A DNA stretch of 64,000 bases from assembly GCA_028386065.3 (NCBI GenBank), contig JAKUCV010002150.1, positions 87,438-151,437 of the forward strand, given 5' to 3'. The stretch's first letter is position 1; every line of letters starts with the position of its first letter. This document shows positions 1-10,712 of this stretch, piece by piece. The notes below the pieces were generated by a model. That model was not told the DNA's origin. It saw only the letters and a program-made list of their open reading frames with translations, and searched no databases. The translations under genes were made by a program, and so were the position numbers. Origin of the DNA: Turnera subulata (lineage: Eukaryota > Streptophyta > Magnoliopsida > Malpighiales > Passifloraceae).

Positions 1-438
1 GAGAGAGAGAGGAAGAGATGGAATTTATACTATCACCCTAGGGTTAGGGTTCGACCAGAGTCCAAAACAACGCCGTTTTGGACGAAACGGCGTCCCAAAC
101 TCGCGTTTTGCTCCCAAACGCGGTTAACTCCTCTCCCTAAAGTCAAAACGCAGCCCTGGATGGGTTTTATCCTTGTAAGTGTCAAAACGACGTAGTTTGG
201 GTCAAAACTACGACAAAGCTTGTGTTTTACCTCCAAAAACAAATGAATTCTAAAAGAAATCCAATTACGAATTAATACCAATATAAAAGTATTATTTCCC
301 AGGAAATAAAATTAAAAATAATAAATTTCTTGACCAAGGACATCCGGAAATTCTGCAAAAGGGGTAAAATTGGAAATTAAACTCCGAAATTTCCGAAAAT
401 CCATAGAAATTAAATACTGAAAATTCGGGGCGTTACAT
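1..438 (-). mobile_element. LTR fragment of a Ty3/gypsy-type retrotransposon
   Basis: Read on the minus strand, the right edge begins TGTAACGCCCCGAATTTTC, which is a typical start of plant gypsy LTRs. The DUF295 pseudogene homology begins directly to its right (from 439), so this edge probably truncates that gene. The rest of the LTR and its internal region lie outside the window. Two short hairpins are visible: arms ACGCCGTTT/AAACGGCGT at 70-93 and CGTAGTTT/AAACTACG at 191-212. The left boundary is not visible. LTR start is seen; lineage is inferred. Confidence 0.55.
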
Positions 439-1157
439 TTCGAGTCTCACTAACAGAGAGGATGAGTTTACGATGATGTTTGTGACTGATAGTCGTAAGT
501 TGGCTATGTGGAAGACGGGAGATAGTAGATGGACTATTATCAGACATGATCGACAAAATAAATTTGGACTACATAGTGTTGTATATCTAAATGGTAAATT
601 TTATGCTTTGGGTTGGAACGAATATGTTGTATCCATTGATCCAACCAATCCAGATTGCATTAGGCTATTTGTCTACCCATATTTTGAGCGGAGTCGGTCG
701 AATTATCTATCGAATCAGAACTTAGTTAAATATTTCGGGGATTTGCTTCTGGTTTACAAAGATTACAAAGAATATAAACCAGACGAAGGTATTCTAACAT
801 TTGAGGTTAGAAAGTTGGAAGAGAAAACATGCAAGCTGGTTAAGTCAGGGGATGAATTACCAATGGCTTGTAGCTCATTGGCACTCTTGTGCTAAAAGCA
901 CAAGAGGGGTACGGTCCCGGGTTCAAGTCTCACTCTCCTCGACTAGTATATAAAAAAAAAAAAGTCAGGGGATGAATTGAAGGAGTACATATTTTTGATT
1001 GGAGACGATTATTCTTCCTTCACGCTTATGGCCATAGATTTCCCGGAGTACAAGGCCAACTGCATTTATTTTCATGATGCTGATTTTCATAATAATAAGC
1101 GTAAAAGGTATCAACGGCCATCCAATTGCCATCATCCTAGCACCGGTAGTATTAGCA
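439..1157 (+). pseudogene. F-box/DUF295 pseudogene 1, middle part
   Basis: This is a remnant of a gene that was probably an F-box/DUF295 substrate adaptor of SCF ubiquitin ligases. The encoded segment matches the central and C-terminal part of the F-box gene at 11359-12531: LAMWKTGDSRWTIIRHD, SVVYLNGKFYALGW, FGDLLLVYKDYK and, after the SINE, FPEYKANCIYFHDA. The F-box and the N-terminal half are missing, because homology starts only at 439, next to an LTR edge. A SINE interrupts the reading frame at 859-961, and a Helitron interrupts it after base 1157. The 3' end reappears at 9692-9840. The gene cannot make a complete protein. Family assignment is firm because three paralogues lie in the same window. 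Confidence 0.85.
859..961 (+). mobile_element. tRNA-derived SINE inserted in F-box pseudogene 1
   Basis: The element is about 103 bp and is flanked by a perfect 17-bp target-site duplication, aagtcaggggatgaatt (842-858 and 962-978). It carries a pol III A-box-like sequence, tagctcattggc (871-882), a B-box, ggttcaagtct (920-930), and a poly(A) tail ending at 961. A perfect 10-bp hairpin (CTCTTGTGCT/AGCACAAGAG, 884-906) sits between the two boxes, where a tRNA anticodon arm would be. TSD, boxes and tail together make the SINE call strong. The family is not assigned. Excising it with one TSD copy restores the DUF295 reading frame. Confidence 0.9.
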
Positions 1158-1859
1158 TCTATTGTATATATATAGCAGAGACACATCTCATAATTGATTC
1201 TAGGGGTGACAGGTGGCAATTACAGAGTATGTGAAAAAGCTATTTGGCATCATATCTTACATTTTGTAAACTTTTTAAAGAGTTGATTTTGTTGAAATTT
1301 AAGTTACTTTTTTAAAGGTAAAAAGGCCTTTTATGTCCCTTCAATTTTTCATTTTCATCGTTATTGTCCCTATGCTTTGAAAATCATCGTTCTTGTCCCT
1401 GAATTTTGGTGAAACCGGGTGTTGTTGTACATTTTACCTGCAGTCACCGGTATGCTCTCAGAAATTAACACGTGGCAGATGGAGGCCCACCGGATGCCAA
1501 ATTTTTTAATATTATTTTTTTATTTTAAATTTTCATTTTTTTAATTTCAAAAAATTTCAATTTGTTAATTTTAAAAAGTAAGTGGGCTCGTGGCTGATTT
1601 TTTAATTCATTTCTTTTAATCTAAAAATTGTATTTTTTAATGATTTTTATTTAAATTTTAAAATTAAATAAATTGAGATGTCAGTAATCTCACAACAAAG
1701 GGGTCAACCTTTCTAATTACTAATTAAAAGTCATTAAAACTAAAATTTATGGAAACTTTGACTGTTTTTAAGAATCAATAATCCATTATAATTATTATTA
1801 ATCATTTACTTGCATAAGGAAATTTTGACCGCTTAAGTATTAAATCAGACCATTAATAT

Positions 1860-2790
1860 TTCCTTTAAAGACCACCATTAAATTTTGAGACCAAACCCAC
1901 CATCATATCCCTTCATCGTCCGAGCTCAAACCACCTCGCCGGAGTAAACAAAACGAAAAAAAAAAAAAAAAGAGAAGTAAACAAGAAAAGGAAAAGACCA
2001 AAAGCAACAGAAAACACTACATAGCATACCCACATAATAGTATTTGTAGTAAACTGAATTAACAAACTATTTGTAGTAATATTGGGATAGCATCGGAAAG
2101 GGTGCTTTCTTACTTGCCATCCGTCTAAATCCTTCCCCACTTTAGCCTAATCAATAAACGCTTCTCATACATCGTTAAAGCCTCTATGCCAAAAGCCAGA
2201 TCTGGAAACTCTCATGGGAACCAGATCCAGACCAAGCTTGCAAACATAATTTCGGGTCTAAGCAAAAAACTTCAACGGCAACTAAATTCCGGGAGTAGCG
2301 AGATAGTGGTGGTGGTGGCAGCCCTTGTGGAAGTCAGGGCAGCGGCCGGCGGCGGAAACGGTGGCAGTGACGAAACCAGGAGAAGAGAGCAACGGACGGC
2401 GCGAGAGGAGACGAAGGAAAAAGGAAGAGGGGCAGGCGGAGCCTTGGATCGGATCCGCCACTGCACACGCTGCAGCGGTGCTTCTGCAACGATGGCTTCG
2501 TCCGCGATGAGTTGAGGCGGAGAAGAGGAGAACGGGGACGGGAGAAGGCAGAGTCGCAAAGGTGTGGGTTGTCGATTGTGGCGGTTTGTGCTGATGGGGA
2601 AGAGGATGAAAAGGGAGATGTAGAGGGCAGAAGGGAGAGGAAGAAAAAGGAAGAAGAAGAAGGAGATAAAGAAGAGATAATGGTGGAGGTGTGGTGGCGG
2701 TGTGGTCGGGGAGAAGAAAGAAGAAGAAAAGAAAAAAGAAAAGGCAGGAGAAGATGAGGGAAAGAAAAAAATATATAAAAAAGAATTAGT
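1860..2790 (+). other. GC-rich internal segment of the MULE, possibly captured host sequence
   Basis: Within the MULE, 2186-2757 changes from AT-rich to a GC- and purine-rich sequence. It has low-complexity ORFs on both strands: Arg/Gly/Ala-rich on plus, and Lys/Glu/Arg-rich from 2512 to 2757. No known domain is recognisable. The abrupt base composition inside a TIR element suggests gene-fragment capture (Pack-MULE behaviour), but the donor cannot be named. Upstream, 1480-1860 is AT-rich with nothing recognisable. Confidence 0.4.
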
Positions 2791-2794
2791 TATT

Positions 2795-3283
2795 TGTTAT
2801 AGAGAAATTATGGTGAATGTCATTGTTACTACCCAGTAAAACTCATTTTTACCATACCTGAATTTACCCTCGGTAAATTATTTACCCATATACCAAACTT
2901 CTATTTGGAATTATCTCTTTGGCTAATTACCCTCTATAATTTCATTTGTCCTAATCCTAATATCATCTTCCTTTACCTAACATCCATTTGATTTTATCCT
3001 TTTAAATTAATCATACTTATTTGTTTTTATCCTCCTATTTTCAACTATAAATACCCCTTCATTCCTTCACTTTCATATACTTACAACCCACCATAAACTT
3101 CACTCTCTTCTCATTCCATACATTTCTCTTCCAATCTCCCTCCATCTAAATTTATTATTCTCTTCTACATATTATTATCAAAAGTGTATTATTATTACCA
3201 AAGTTGTATTATTACCTTGATCAAGTTTGATCAAGTTTGTATTATTCCATCAAATAGTGAAAATCTTTCCCAATTTTATAACA
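2795..3283 (+). repeat. 5' LTR of copia 1
   Basis: 489-bp LTR with TG...CA ends. A TATA-like stretch, ctataaatacccc (about 3045), may be the LTR promoter. It differs from the 3' LTR by scattered substitutions and by about 17 extra bases near 3197-3215 that are absent from the other copy. Confidence 0.92.
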
Positions 3284-6200
3284 CGTTATCAGCACGAGTC
3301 TCTACTCTATTAAGGTATTTATTTCTAAAATTTTTCTTATTACTACTTTCATCCTTTCTATATATGTTATATATTCTTTATTATTATGCTATTATTATTG
3401 TTGAAAGATTTATTGAGTAAGCACATATACATTATATATTCTTTATTATTATGCCGCCGAAAGATTTATCGAGTAGGTGTATATTATATTTATTATTATG
3501 CTTGTATTTAATTTATGTTTATATTTTTATTTAAATTACAAATGGGCTCATAAAAGGCCCATTGCCTTTAATTTTTGGTTATTTATTGGGCTACGGAAAG
3601 GCCCATTATATTTAATTTCTCGTTTTCATTTATGTTTTGATTGGGCTCGTACAAGGCCCATTGCATTTAATTCTCGCTTTAATTTCATTTACGTTATTCT
3701 TGGGCTCATATAAGGCCCATCGTATTTAATTTTCGGTTATTTATTTTTGACTGGGCTGATTTATAAAAGGCCCATGTTTATTTATTTTTTTAATTAAGTC
3801 TTTTATTCATTTAAATTTTGGAATTATGTTAATTGAAGGCCCTTAAAATTTTCGGAAGAAATTTGTTATGGGCATTGAATGCATTTTAAATGCAAATTAT
3901 CTGGCAGACGTAATAAAAAGCGAATATACAGCAAAGACTGGATGTCTTGTTGCCAAAAGATCCCGCAGATCTTTGAGGAAAATTTAAGAAAGAAGTTGTA
4001 TGACCACCAGAAGGTGGATATTGTATGACCATCCGATGATGAATACTATTATTATCTTGCTTACCCTGAAGGTGCAAGCCAGTATATATTGAATAATTTT
4101 AATTTATGTTTCAGTTTTATTATTATGTGCTATTTTATTTTATTTTATTTACTTTATAGCATTTTATCATCGTTTCTAGAATAATGGCTCAGGCATTTGT
4201 CCTGAAGACAATGCAAGTTGACATCCAAGAGGGAGAATTATATGTGTGAATGTCAACTATTTCACATAATATGTGATAGTACAATCTCGACATAAAAAAA
4301 ATTAATACGCTCCAGAAGAGCATAAGTTTGAATATGATCCTGAAAAACGCATGCTTTACTATGATCTAGAAGATTATATATTTACGCTCTGGAAGAGCTA
4401 ATACTCTTGAAGAGTACAGAAACCCCCATTTACAGTAATAAAAGAGATTATTATGGATCCCGTTGAATTGACTCTACTCTATTCCCTGAAGCGAATAAGA
4501 CAGTATAATTAATTGTGCTTATGGCCCTGGATGAGGTTTTAATAGCAAAGGGAAAATATGCATATTATTATTGCATAATGGATCCATAACTGGAGAACAT
4601 TCAAAGAGAAATTGTCCTCATACATAAGTTTATACAGATATTTATCTGTTGGGTACAACATTGACTCTAAAACTCTGAGCCTCATTGTTGATGTTGACCC
4701 TAACACTATCGTTCCGGGAGAACCATATACCACCCATGTTGTTTTCTCCAGGTATCTCAAACCGATTCGTTGCAGGAAAACGGAGTGGGATTACACCATG
4801 ATTTTCTCCTGCTTGCCACAAAGTCTCAGTAATCAGTACCATGTTGGGCTTGTACTGATTCTTCAGAACCCTTAAGGTACGCACAAAATCTATGGACCTT
4901 CTTGCTACACTCCTGCAATTCCATAGTAGAAGTCGTACCTTAGGCCATGTAGGTGGTAACCCAGTCACCCTTGGGACGCTCCGAGCCATCATGGAAACAT
5001 GATAATAACTGCTTTGATTTGAAATTTGACATGAAGGCTCTAGCTGAAATTCCTGCAGTCTATTAGATATGAAAAACATAATAGAGTTAGCCTAGCCATA
5101 AAAGGAAGCCTTTAGATTGCTTTGGTCCTCTAGGAAGAATATTTCTTCCATAGGAGTTACAAAGAACCTAGATGAATAAAGTTCATCAACAAACACTAAA
5201 CGAGGAATTCTCGCCAGATCATTCGATAATTCCTCTTACTGCTCATTCACCATGCTATAAGCTAACATATTCCTTCTTCCTAGAGAGGCACCCTCAACAA
5301 AGAAAACAGTAGTTTAGGAGGCATTTTTCTTGTCTTGTTGAGTTTTCTGAATTTTCTGCATCTTCCTGTCTCAACCGCCTCCCCTTTTTATAGTCTGAGA
5401 TTAGACAGCTAGGTGTCATTTTTTCAAATGTGGACTCTTTTCCTGTCTCCGAAAAGATCCAGAAGATTTTTCAGTAATTAAAAACTTTGCATTATTTTTC
5501 AGATAAACTCCAAAGCTTTTCAATCTTCGAGATTTTGTTTTTGGAAAAGTTTGCCACTACTTTAATTATTGCTCAATAATTTTGATCTTTTCCGACATGA
5601 GTGGTAGAAATAAGCCTAATATTGACACATGTATTGCAGCTTGAAGCTAGCAATTGAGTAATTGAAACTTACCATATCTAGCCAGTTGCTGGAATGCACT
5701 AGCCTGAAGCTAACAATTTTAAGTGTTTAAATACACAGTTTGCACAGCCCGCAGCTGAGACCAACTAGAAGTTGGCAGATAGATATGTGATTTATAGCTT
5801 CTATGCACCAGCCAGAAGTTGGTAAATAATTTTCCTAAGTTGCTATATTCAGCATGAAGCTGGCACATAAATAGTAGCCTGAAGCTGGCACCAACTTGAA
5901 GTTGGTACATGAACTTATTGTTTGGCATGACCGGATGGGCCATCCCAGATCAATAGTGATGCACGAAATTTATTTGGTCATTCATTGAAAAACCAAAAGT
6001 TTTACAATCAATGAATTTCCACGTGTTTGTTTGCTGCGAAATTAATTATACGGCCTTCCTAAGATGAGATTGGCCTAGAATCACCAGCAAGTTTGGAAAT
6101 AATTCAAGGACATGTACACAGACTAATAAATCCGCCGTGTTGACCATCTAGGTAATTTTTACGATGCATCGACTAGATGGTCTATTGTGTGACGCAAGTT

Positions 6201-8554
6201 GGCATTGTGCGCACTTATTTTGATGATTAAGCCACTTGCGGGTACATATCCCTAATTATGTTATTAGACTATATGTCTAGATAATGCTGGTATAATTCTT
6301 CAATGGATAATGTATATCATTGGAAATAAACCCTAATAGATCTGGGGGAATATTGATAATTGATTGCAGGACCATTGTTATTGAAATATTACTGTTTGAG
6401 AAAATGGTATTTTATATGCAGCAACACTTGTGTGCATCAAGCCAATAAGTTATCATAAGGTCTCCCCATTTAATTGGTTCATGGTCACGAACCTAGTAAC
6501 TCCCATCTTCGGACCGTTGGTTATACAGTATATAATGCTCCACCACAGTATAGTAAAGATGGTCCCTAAAGAAGGTTGGAAATAGATGTTGGGTATAAAA
6601 ATCTCCTTCAATTACAAAGTAATTGAAACCATTGACTAATGATTGGAGATTTGTTAATTTGACGATAGAGTTTACCCAACATCAGGGGGAGAAAGTAAGC
6701 AGCTGGGTCAAGATATTATTGAAATATATTATCAATATATAGTTGTTGATCCTCAAACAAATTAGTGTGAACCTGAAGTTCAAAAGATGATTCATTTGCA
6801 GGAAAATTGATATGCAAGTGCCAGACACATAAAGTGACCAAATCTTGTATACCAGCTGCAAATGCTCCAGTTCAAATTAATGTTCCAGAAGAACAAGAAT
6901 AGTATGCAAATGAATCTAAAGTATGCAAGAATCGTAAAATATACTCGGTTCCAAAAGAAAACAAAATTCTCGATAGAGAGAAAGGAGCAAAAAAAAAATA
7001 AGATGGCCTCTAGTAGAGGTTCATATTAAATGTCCTCCAGAAGATGTCTTTTAACACAATTGATAAAGTTCCAGAAGTAACATAGGTATCTGAAATAAAT
7101 AAAAATGATGAGATCTCAATTACAGTGTCAAGAATGTGATGGAACCGACGTGAAATAACCGTCAACGGAATATTTGTTTTATTTATAATGTAGCGCTAAA
7201 TAAAATGAGGATCATGAACCTACATCTAGTGGTCAATGTAGGCATAGAATGATTGGTCAAATTGAGAAACATGATTAAGGCTATGTTAGACTCGCAAGTG
7301 AAGCAAGATATTTTCCGGACCTGTAGTCCGTACACCAGATGGTGTAGAACCAGTCGATTGAAAAATTGGTATTTGTGCAAAAAGGAAATCATAATAGAGA
7401 AATTCAAAACATGGCTTATCGCATAAGGTTTTACCCAAACGACTTGATATTAATTGTGAGGAGATATACTCCCTAGTGGTGGATGCAATTATTTTTTATA
7501 AGTCTGGCATAATATGACAAATTAGAAATGCATCTAATAGATGCCCTTACAGCCTATATTTCTATGGATCCATATATCATGACGTATATAAGAGAATCCC
7601 TGAAGGATTCAAGTTGCTTGAAGCAACTAATTCCCGGGAATATACAAAATTAAGTTAAATTGATGGTTTAAACCAATTTGCGTGTGCATAGTATAAAGTA
7701 TGTGCATGAATTTATTTTTGCTCATGTTGATAATTCATATGTATTTTTGTAATTTAAATATTATTGGAACTCCTGGAGAAGCTTCTAAATGCCGTGCTAT
7801 GATGAAAAATCTCATAAAGAATTAGATTAGTCCTGAAGTACCCTATCTAAGTGCAATTTATCTTGTTAGTAACATAAAGCCTGAAGCTTTTGCTATAAAT
7901 TTATTTGCAAAATATAATTTTGCTCTAACGTATTTATATTGGAATATAATATATAAATACATATTCTATTATCTTGGTATATGGAATTATTTTAACATTG
8001 TGAGGCCAAGGTGCATCTAGTTTTGCAGATGTAGGTCTTTTATTTGATCCACATAAAGCACAGGTAGATACATCAAGTATCATTGTGACCAGAAAACAAA
8101 GTATCGTTGTTGCCTCTTCAAATAATAGAGAAATTGTGTTCATACATGAAGTTAGCTGAGAATGTGCTTGGCTAAGATCGATGATGCAGCATAGTCAAGA
8201 TTCATATGGATTAGTTAGCGAGGAAGATGTTCCAACGACGATTTATGAAGATAATGCTAGCTGCATTGCCCAATTGAAGGGAGGATACATCAAGAATCAT
8301 TCAAGTGACATCTGACAGATTTATTTACAAAAATCAGTTCCTACTACAACTTTTGAAGAATTGATGAAGAGGATTGGTTTATGGAGGATTCGAGATATCA
8401 AGGGATGTCAAAATCAGGGGGAGTAGAATACGCACTGCACTCTTTTTTCCTTCACCAAGTTTTTGTCCCACTGGGTTTTTCTTGGTAAGGTTTTTAACGA
8501 GGCAGTACTTCCTAAGCGTATTTTATCTAGGGTGCAATGACATTCAAGGGGGAG
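3284..8554 (+). pseudogene. Decayed copia 1 gag-pol region
   Basis: No long ORF survives, but copia pol motifs can be read in shifting frames. A GAG-pre-integrase-like HDRMGHP lies near 5928. An integrase-like stretch with DASTRW and LDNAG lies near 6150-6290. A post-integrase segment resembling the conserved copia linker (SPFNW, then FGPL) follows near 6470-6530. An RT-upstream fragment, IPEGFK-like, lies near 7596-7625. RNase H with YEDNASCIAQLKGGYIKN lies near 8245-8300, and a C-terminal TTTFEELMKRIGL near 8345. It is coding-dead, with a minus-strand LINE fragment inside. At least 14 short hairpins with a C[T/A]GAA-type loop are dispersed through it (see findings). Confidence 0.85.
4560..5400 (-). 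pseudogene. LINE endonuclease fragment inside copia 1
   Basis: The minus-strand ORF 4642-5079 (145 codons) contains LLLWNCRSVARRSIDFV and MVLITETLWQAG, which match the N-terminal endonuclease (EEP) domain of plant L1-type LINEs or the cellular proteins derived from them. The rest of the LINE is absent. Upstream on the same strand there is a TATA-like tataaaaagggg (5383-5395), so the fragment may include its own promoter or 5' UTR. The hairpins typical of copia 1 are absent from about 4500-5640, which supports this stretch being foreign. Exact boundaries and a TSD were not found. Confidence 0.55.
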
Positions 8555-9026
8555 TGTTATAGATAAATTATGGTGAATGTCATTGTTACCATCCAGTAAA
8601 ACTCATTTTTGCCATACCCAAATTTACCCCCAGTAAATACTTTACCCATACACCAAACTTCTACTTGGAATTATCTCTTTGGCTAATTACCCTCTATAAT
8701 TCCATTTATCCTAATCCTAATATCATCTTCCTTTACCTAACATCCATTTGATTTTATCCTTTTAAATTAATCATACTTATTTGTTTTTATCCTCCCATTT
8801 TCAACTATAAATACCCCTTCATTCCTTCACTTTCATACACTTACAACCCACCATAAACTTCACTCTCTTCTCATTCCATACACTTTTCTTCCAATCTCCA
8901 TCCATCTAAATTTATTATTCTCCTCTACATATTATTATCAAAAGTGTATTATTATTACCTTGATCAAGTTTGATCAAGTTTGTATTATTCCATCAAATAG
9001 TAAAAATCTTTCCCAATTTTATAACA
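8555..9026 (+). repeat. 3' LTR of copia 1
   Basis: 472-bp direct repeat of 2795-3283, with the same TG...CA ends, followed by the TSD ttatt. It is shorter because of a deletion of about 17 bases relative to the 5' LTR. The divergence between the two LTRs shows the insertion is not recent. Confidence 0.92.
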
Positions 9027-9691
9027 TTATTTGTTTTAATTAAAAAATCTTATTTCTTTTTTAATATTTAAATATAAAAACAAAAATTTAAAACAGAAAA
9101 TAGTCTGCCACGTGTCCATTTAATAGGTATACCACGGTTATTGAAGGTAAACTGTACAACAACACCCGGTTTCACCTAAATGGAGGGACAAGAATAATGA
9201 TTTTCAAAGAAGAGGGACAAAAATAATGAAAATAAAAAAGTATAGGGACATAAAAAGCCTTTTTATCCTTTTTTAATCAAAAATTATTTTTTTAAAAAAA
9301 ATTATAACATTTATATCTATCATATCTGAATTTTTAATTTTGAAAGGATAAGATTTGAATCTATCTTATTAGATTCTTATTCTCTATTTAAAAACAAACA
9401 CTTACTGATGTGTTCTTATTCTCAGTTATTATTATTTTTTTCATTTACTATTTTTCATTCAGTCTCTTTTATTGTACAGGTTAGTATTATTTTTTTATTT
9501 CAATTTTAATTTTATTAAATATATTTTAATAATGCAGTAAGAATCATTTATTATCTATTCATTCTCATTACACATGTAAATATATATATATTTTTAAATT
9601 TATTGTATTTTGAATTATCTCTTTTTTATTTTTTTAAATATATATAAATAAATATAACTAAGCCCGTGTGATATACGGAGAAATGTACTAG

Positions 9692-9840
9692 TTTTTGATA
9701 TGGAGGACGATCGGGTCAAGGATTGGTGTGACTATTATCGTTGTTCGAAGCTGTGCCTACTTGGCTCCACGAATATGTGGAGTGTCGTCAGAGGAATCCG
9801 TCGAACAAAAGCAAAAAGAAGAGGAAGAAGAAATCAGGTC
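9692..9840 (+). pseudogene. F-box/DUF295 pseudogene 1, 3' end
   Basis: This is the continuation of the gene interrupted after 1157. It encodes FDMEDDRVKDWCDYYRCSKL, matching the C-terminus of the F-box gene at 11359-12531 (FDKEDGRVKYWCDCYNCSKL). A 2-base insertion after the KL codons (gctgtgcctac here, gctgcctac in the paralogue) breaks the frame. Homology to the paralogue continues past the stop into the 3' UTR to about 9900. Confidence 0.85.
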
Positions 9841-10087
9841 GGTGAGTCCTCTACAAAATAACCCATATTGGTCTAGGACCAGAATCCATTCAACCAGTAA
9901 ATGTCTTTCTTTTTTGTCTAAATCAGTTGTACTATTTAACGCATATATGATTACTCTTTTTGTCCAATAGGCACTGGTTGTTTAATCTCTACATCTAAAA
10001 ATAAAAAATAATGAAATAAAGAGTAATCAATGGGCAGTTACTCCTAAATCTTGATCAGAATATTTTTTCAATTATTAGGACTATATA
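9841..10087. other. Non-coding interval
   Basis: It holds the 3'-flanking sequence of F-box pseudogene 1 and AT-rich DNA. Nothing else is recognised, apart from the left TSD (gactatata, 10079-10087) of the next element. Confidence 0.5.
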
Positions 10088-10703
10088 TTTTTTTGAGAAA
10101 AGGAGCATTCTTCATTCATATAAATAGATCTAAAGATTTGAAATTACATAGCTGAAGATCTAATATAGCAAAAGCATAAGAAAGATCCAACAAAAGAATT
10201 CTTCTTAACCTACCATATAAAAATAGACAACGTGATTTATCTCCTTCTATAGAGGATTTGCAAAGGCATACTACTCTCGCGAGCATTAGATCCAGTATGG
10301 TACGTGCAACAATCACCATGCCGACAGGTAAATTTGAGACATACTTGTGGGGGGAAATATCCCTTTGTTGGTAAATTTCTGTAGTAGATAGAGAACCGTT
10401 CTTCAATTCAAATCTTCCTCCATGACTTTTGGCTCCCATAGTTTATTTGAAACACCAAAAAATGTGAAAAAAAACTCCAGAATGAGGAAAACTAACTCAC
10501 AAAAAGTGAGACTAAACCCACAAAAAGTTGGAGTAAACCAACAAAACTAAAAACAAAAACAAAATCAAGCTAGTAGAAAGAAATTTTGGTAGGCGCTCAC
10601 CGCCAGAAAAAAGTCGGCGGCAGCCCCAAATTGTAGATCTAGGGTTTTCTCTAAGAGAAGGAGAGAAAAGAGAAAACCCTTTCGGGATGTGTACTATTAT
10701 TAC
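10088..10703 (-). mobile_element. Short non-LTR retroelement (copy 1)
   Basis: It is flanked by a perfect 9-bp duplication, gactatata (10079-10087 and 10704-10712). On the minus strand it ends in ccttttctcaaaaaaa, a poly(A)-like tail. It begins near a gggttttctct...aaaaccctag leader of the kind seen at LINE 5' ends. A minus-strand ORF at 10116-10439 contains LSTTEIYQQRDISPHKY, whose counterpart is conserved in the copy at 32950-33500. No reverse transcriptase is present, so it is non-autonomous or internally deleted. The ORF product is not recognised. Confidence 0.6.
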
Positions 10704-10712
10704 GACTATATA

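Larger units (their letters stand above)
2795..9026 (+). mobile_element. Ty1/copia retrotransposon 1, complete ends, decayed inside
   Basis: Two direct LTRs (2795-3283 and 8555-9026) both begin TGTTATAG and end TTTTATAACA. They are flanked by a perfect 5-bp TSD, ttatt (2790-2794 and 9027-9031). A polypurine tract, aagggggag, immediately precedes the 3' LTR. The sequence after the 5' LTR is cgttatcagcacgag, the expected primer-binding-site position; it is not the common TGGTATCAGAGC type. Internal coding regions are recognisable only as scattered, frameshifted copia motifs. The element sits inside the MULE, so it inserted after it. Confidence 0.93.
1317..9268. mobile_element. Mutator-like DNA transposon (MULE) with a copia insertion
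   Basis: Terminal inverted repeats of about 165 bp lie at roughly 1317-1480 and 9110-9268. The left starts GGTAAAAAGGCC and the right, on the minus strand, starts GGATAAAAAGGC. Both continue through a shared stretch containing gtgaaaccgggtgttgttgt and cacgtgg. Flanks are ttttttaaa (1308-1316) and ttttttaat (9269-9277), an 8/9 match that fits the 9-bp MULE target duplication. Removing the copia element leaves about 1.7 kb. No transposase is visible, so it is non-autonomous. The superfamily assignment rests on TIR length and TSD size. Confidence 0.7.
1158..9691 (+). mobile_element. Non-autonomous Helitron carrying nested insertions
   Basis: The 5' end reads TCTATTGTATATATATAG (from 1158). The 3' end reads CTAG (9688-9691) and is preceded by a hairpin, ccgtgt-gat-atacgg, about 10 bases upstream. 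The flanking bases are A (1157) and T (9692), as expected for Helitron insertion between A and T. The paralogue at 11359-12531 shows the uninterrupted site: its sequence around 12385-12415 aligns across 1157/9692 with no gained or lost bases. Without the MULE (1317-9268) and one TSD copy the Helitron is only about 0.57 kb. It has no Rep/helicase gene, so it is non-autonomous. Confidence 0.8.

Noticed and set aside
36..59. ccctagggttagggtt resembling a plant telomere repeat
   Set aside because: Only two partial units are present, inside an LTR; it is not a telomeric array.
871..935. Possible genuine tRNA gene
   Set aside because: It has A and B boxes but no acceptor-stem pairing; the poly(A) tail and 17-bp target duplication identify a SINE.
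2512..2757. Lys/Glu/Arg-rich ORF
   Set aside because: Low-complexity purine-rich DNA inside a MULE with no domain; not supported as a gene.
3540..3780. Repeated gggct...aaggcccat motif, possibly a telobox/GCCCA promoter cluster
   Set aside because: It lies in the copia 1 leader and reads as a degenerate internal repeat of that element; no gene follows that it could control.
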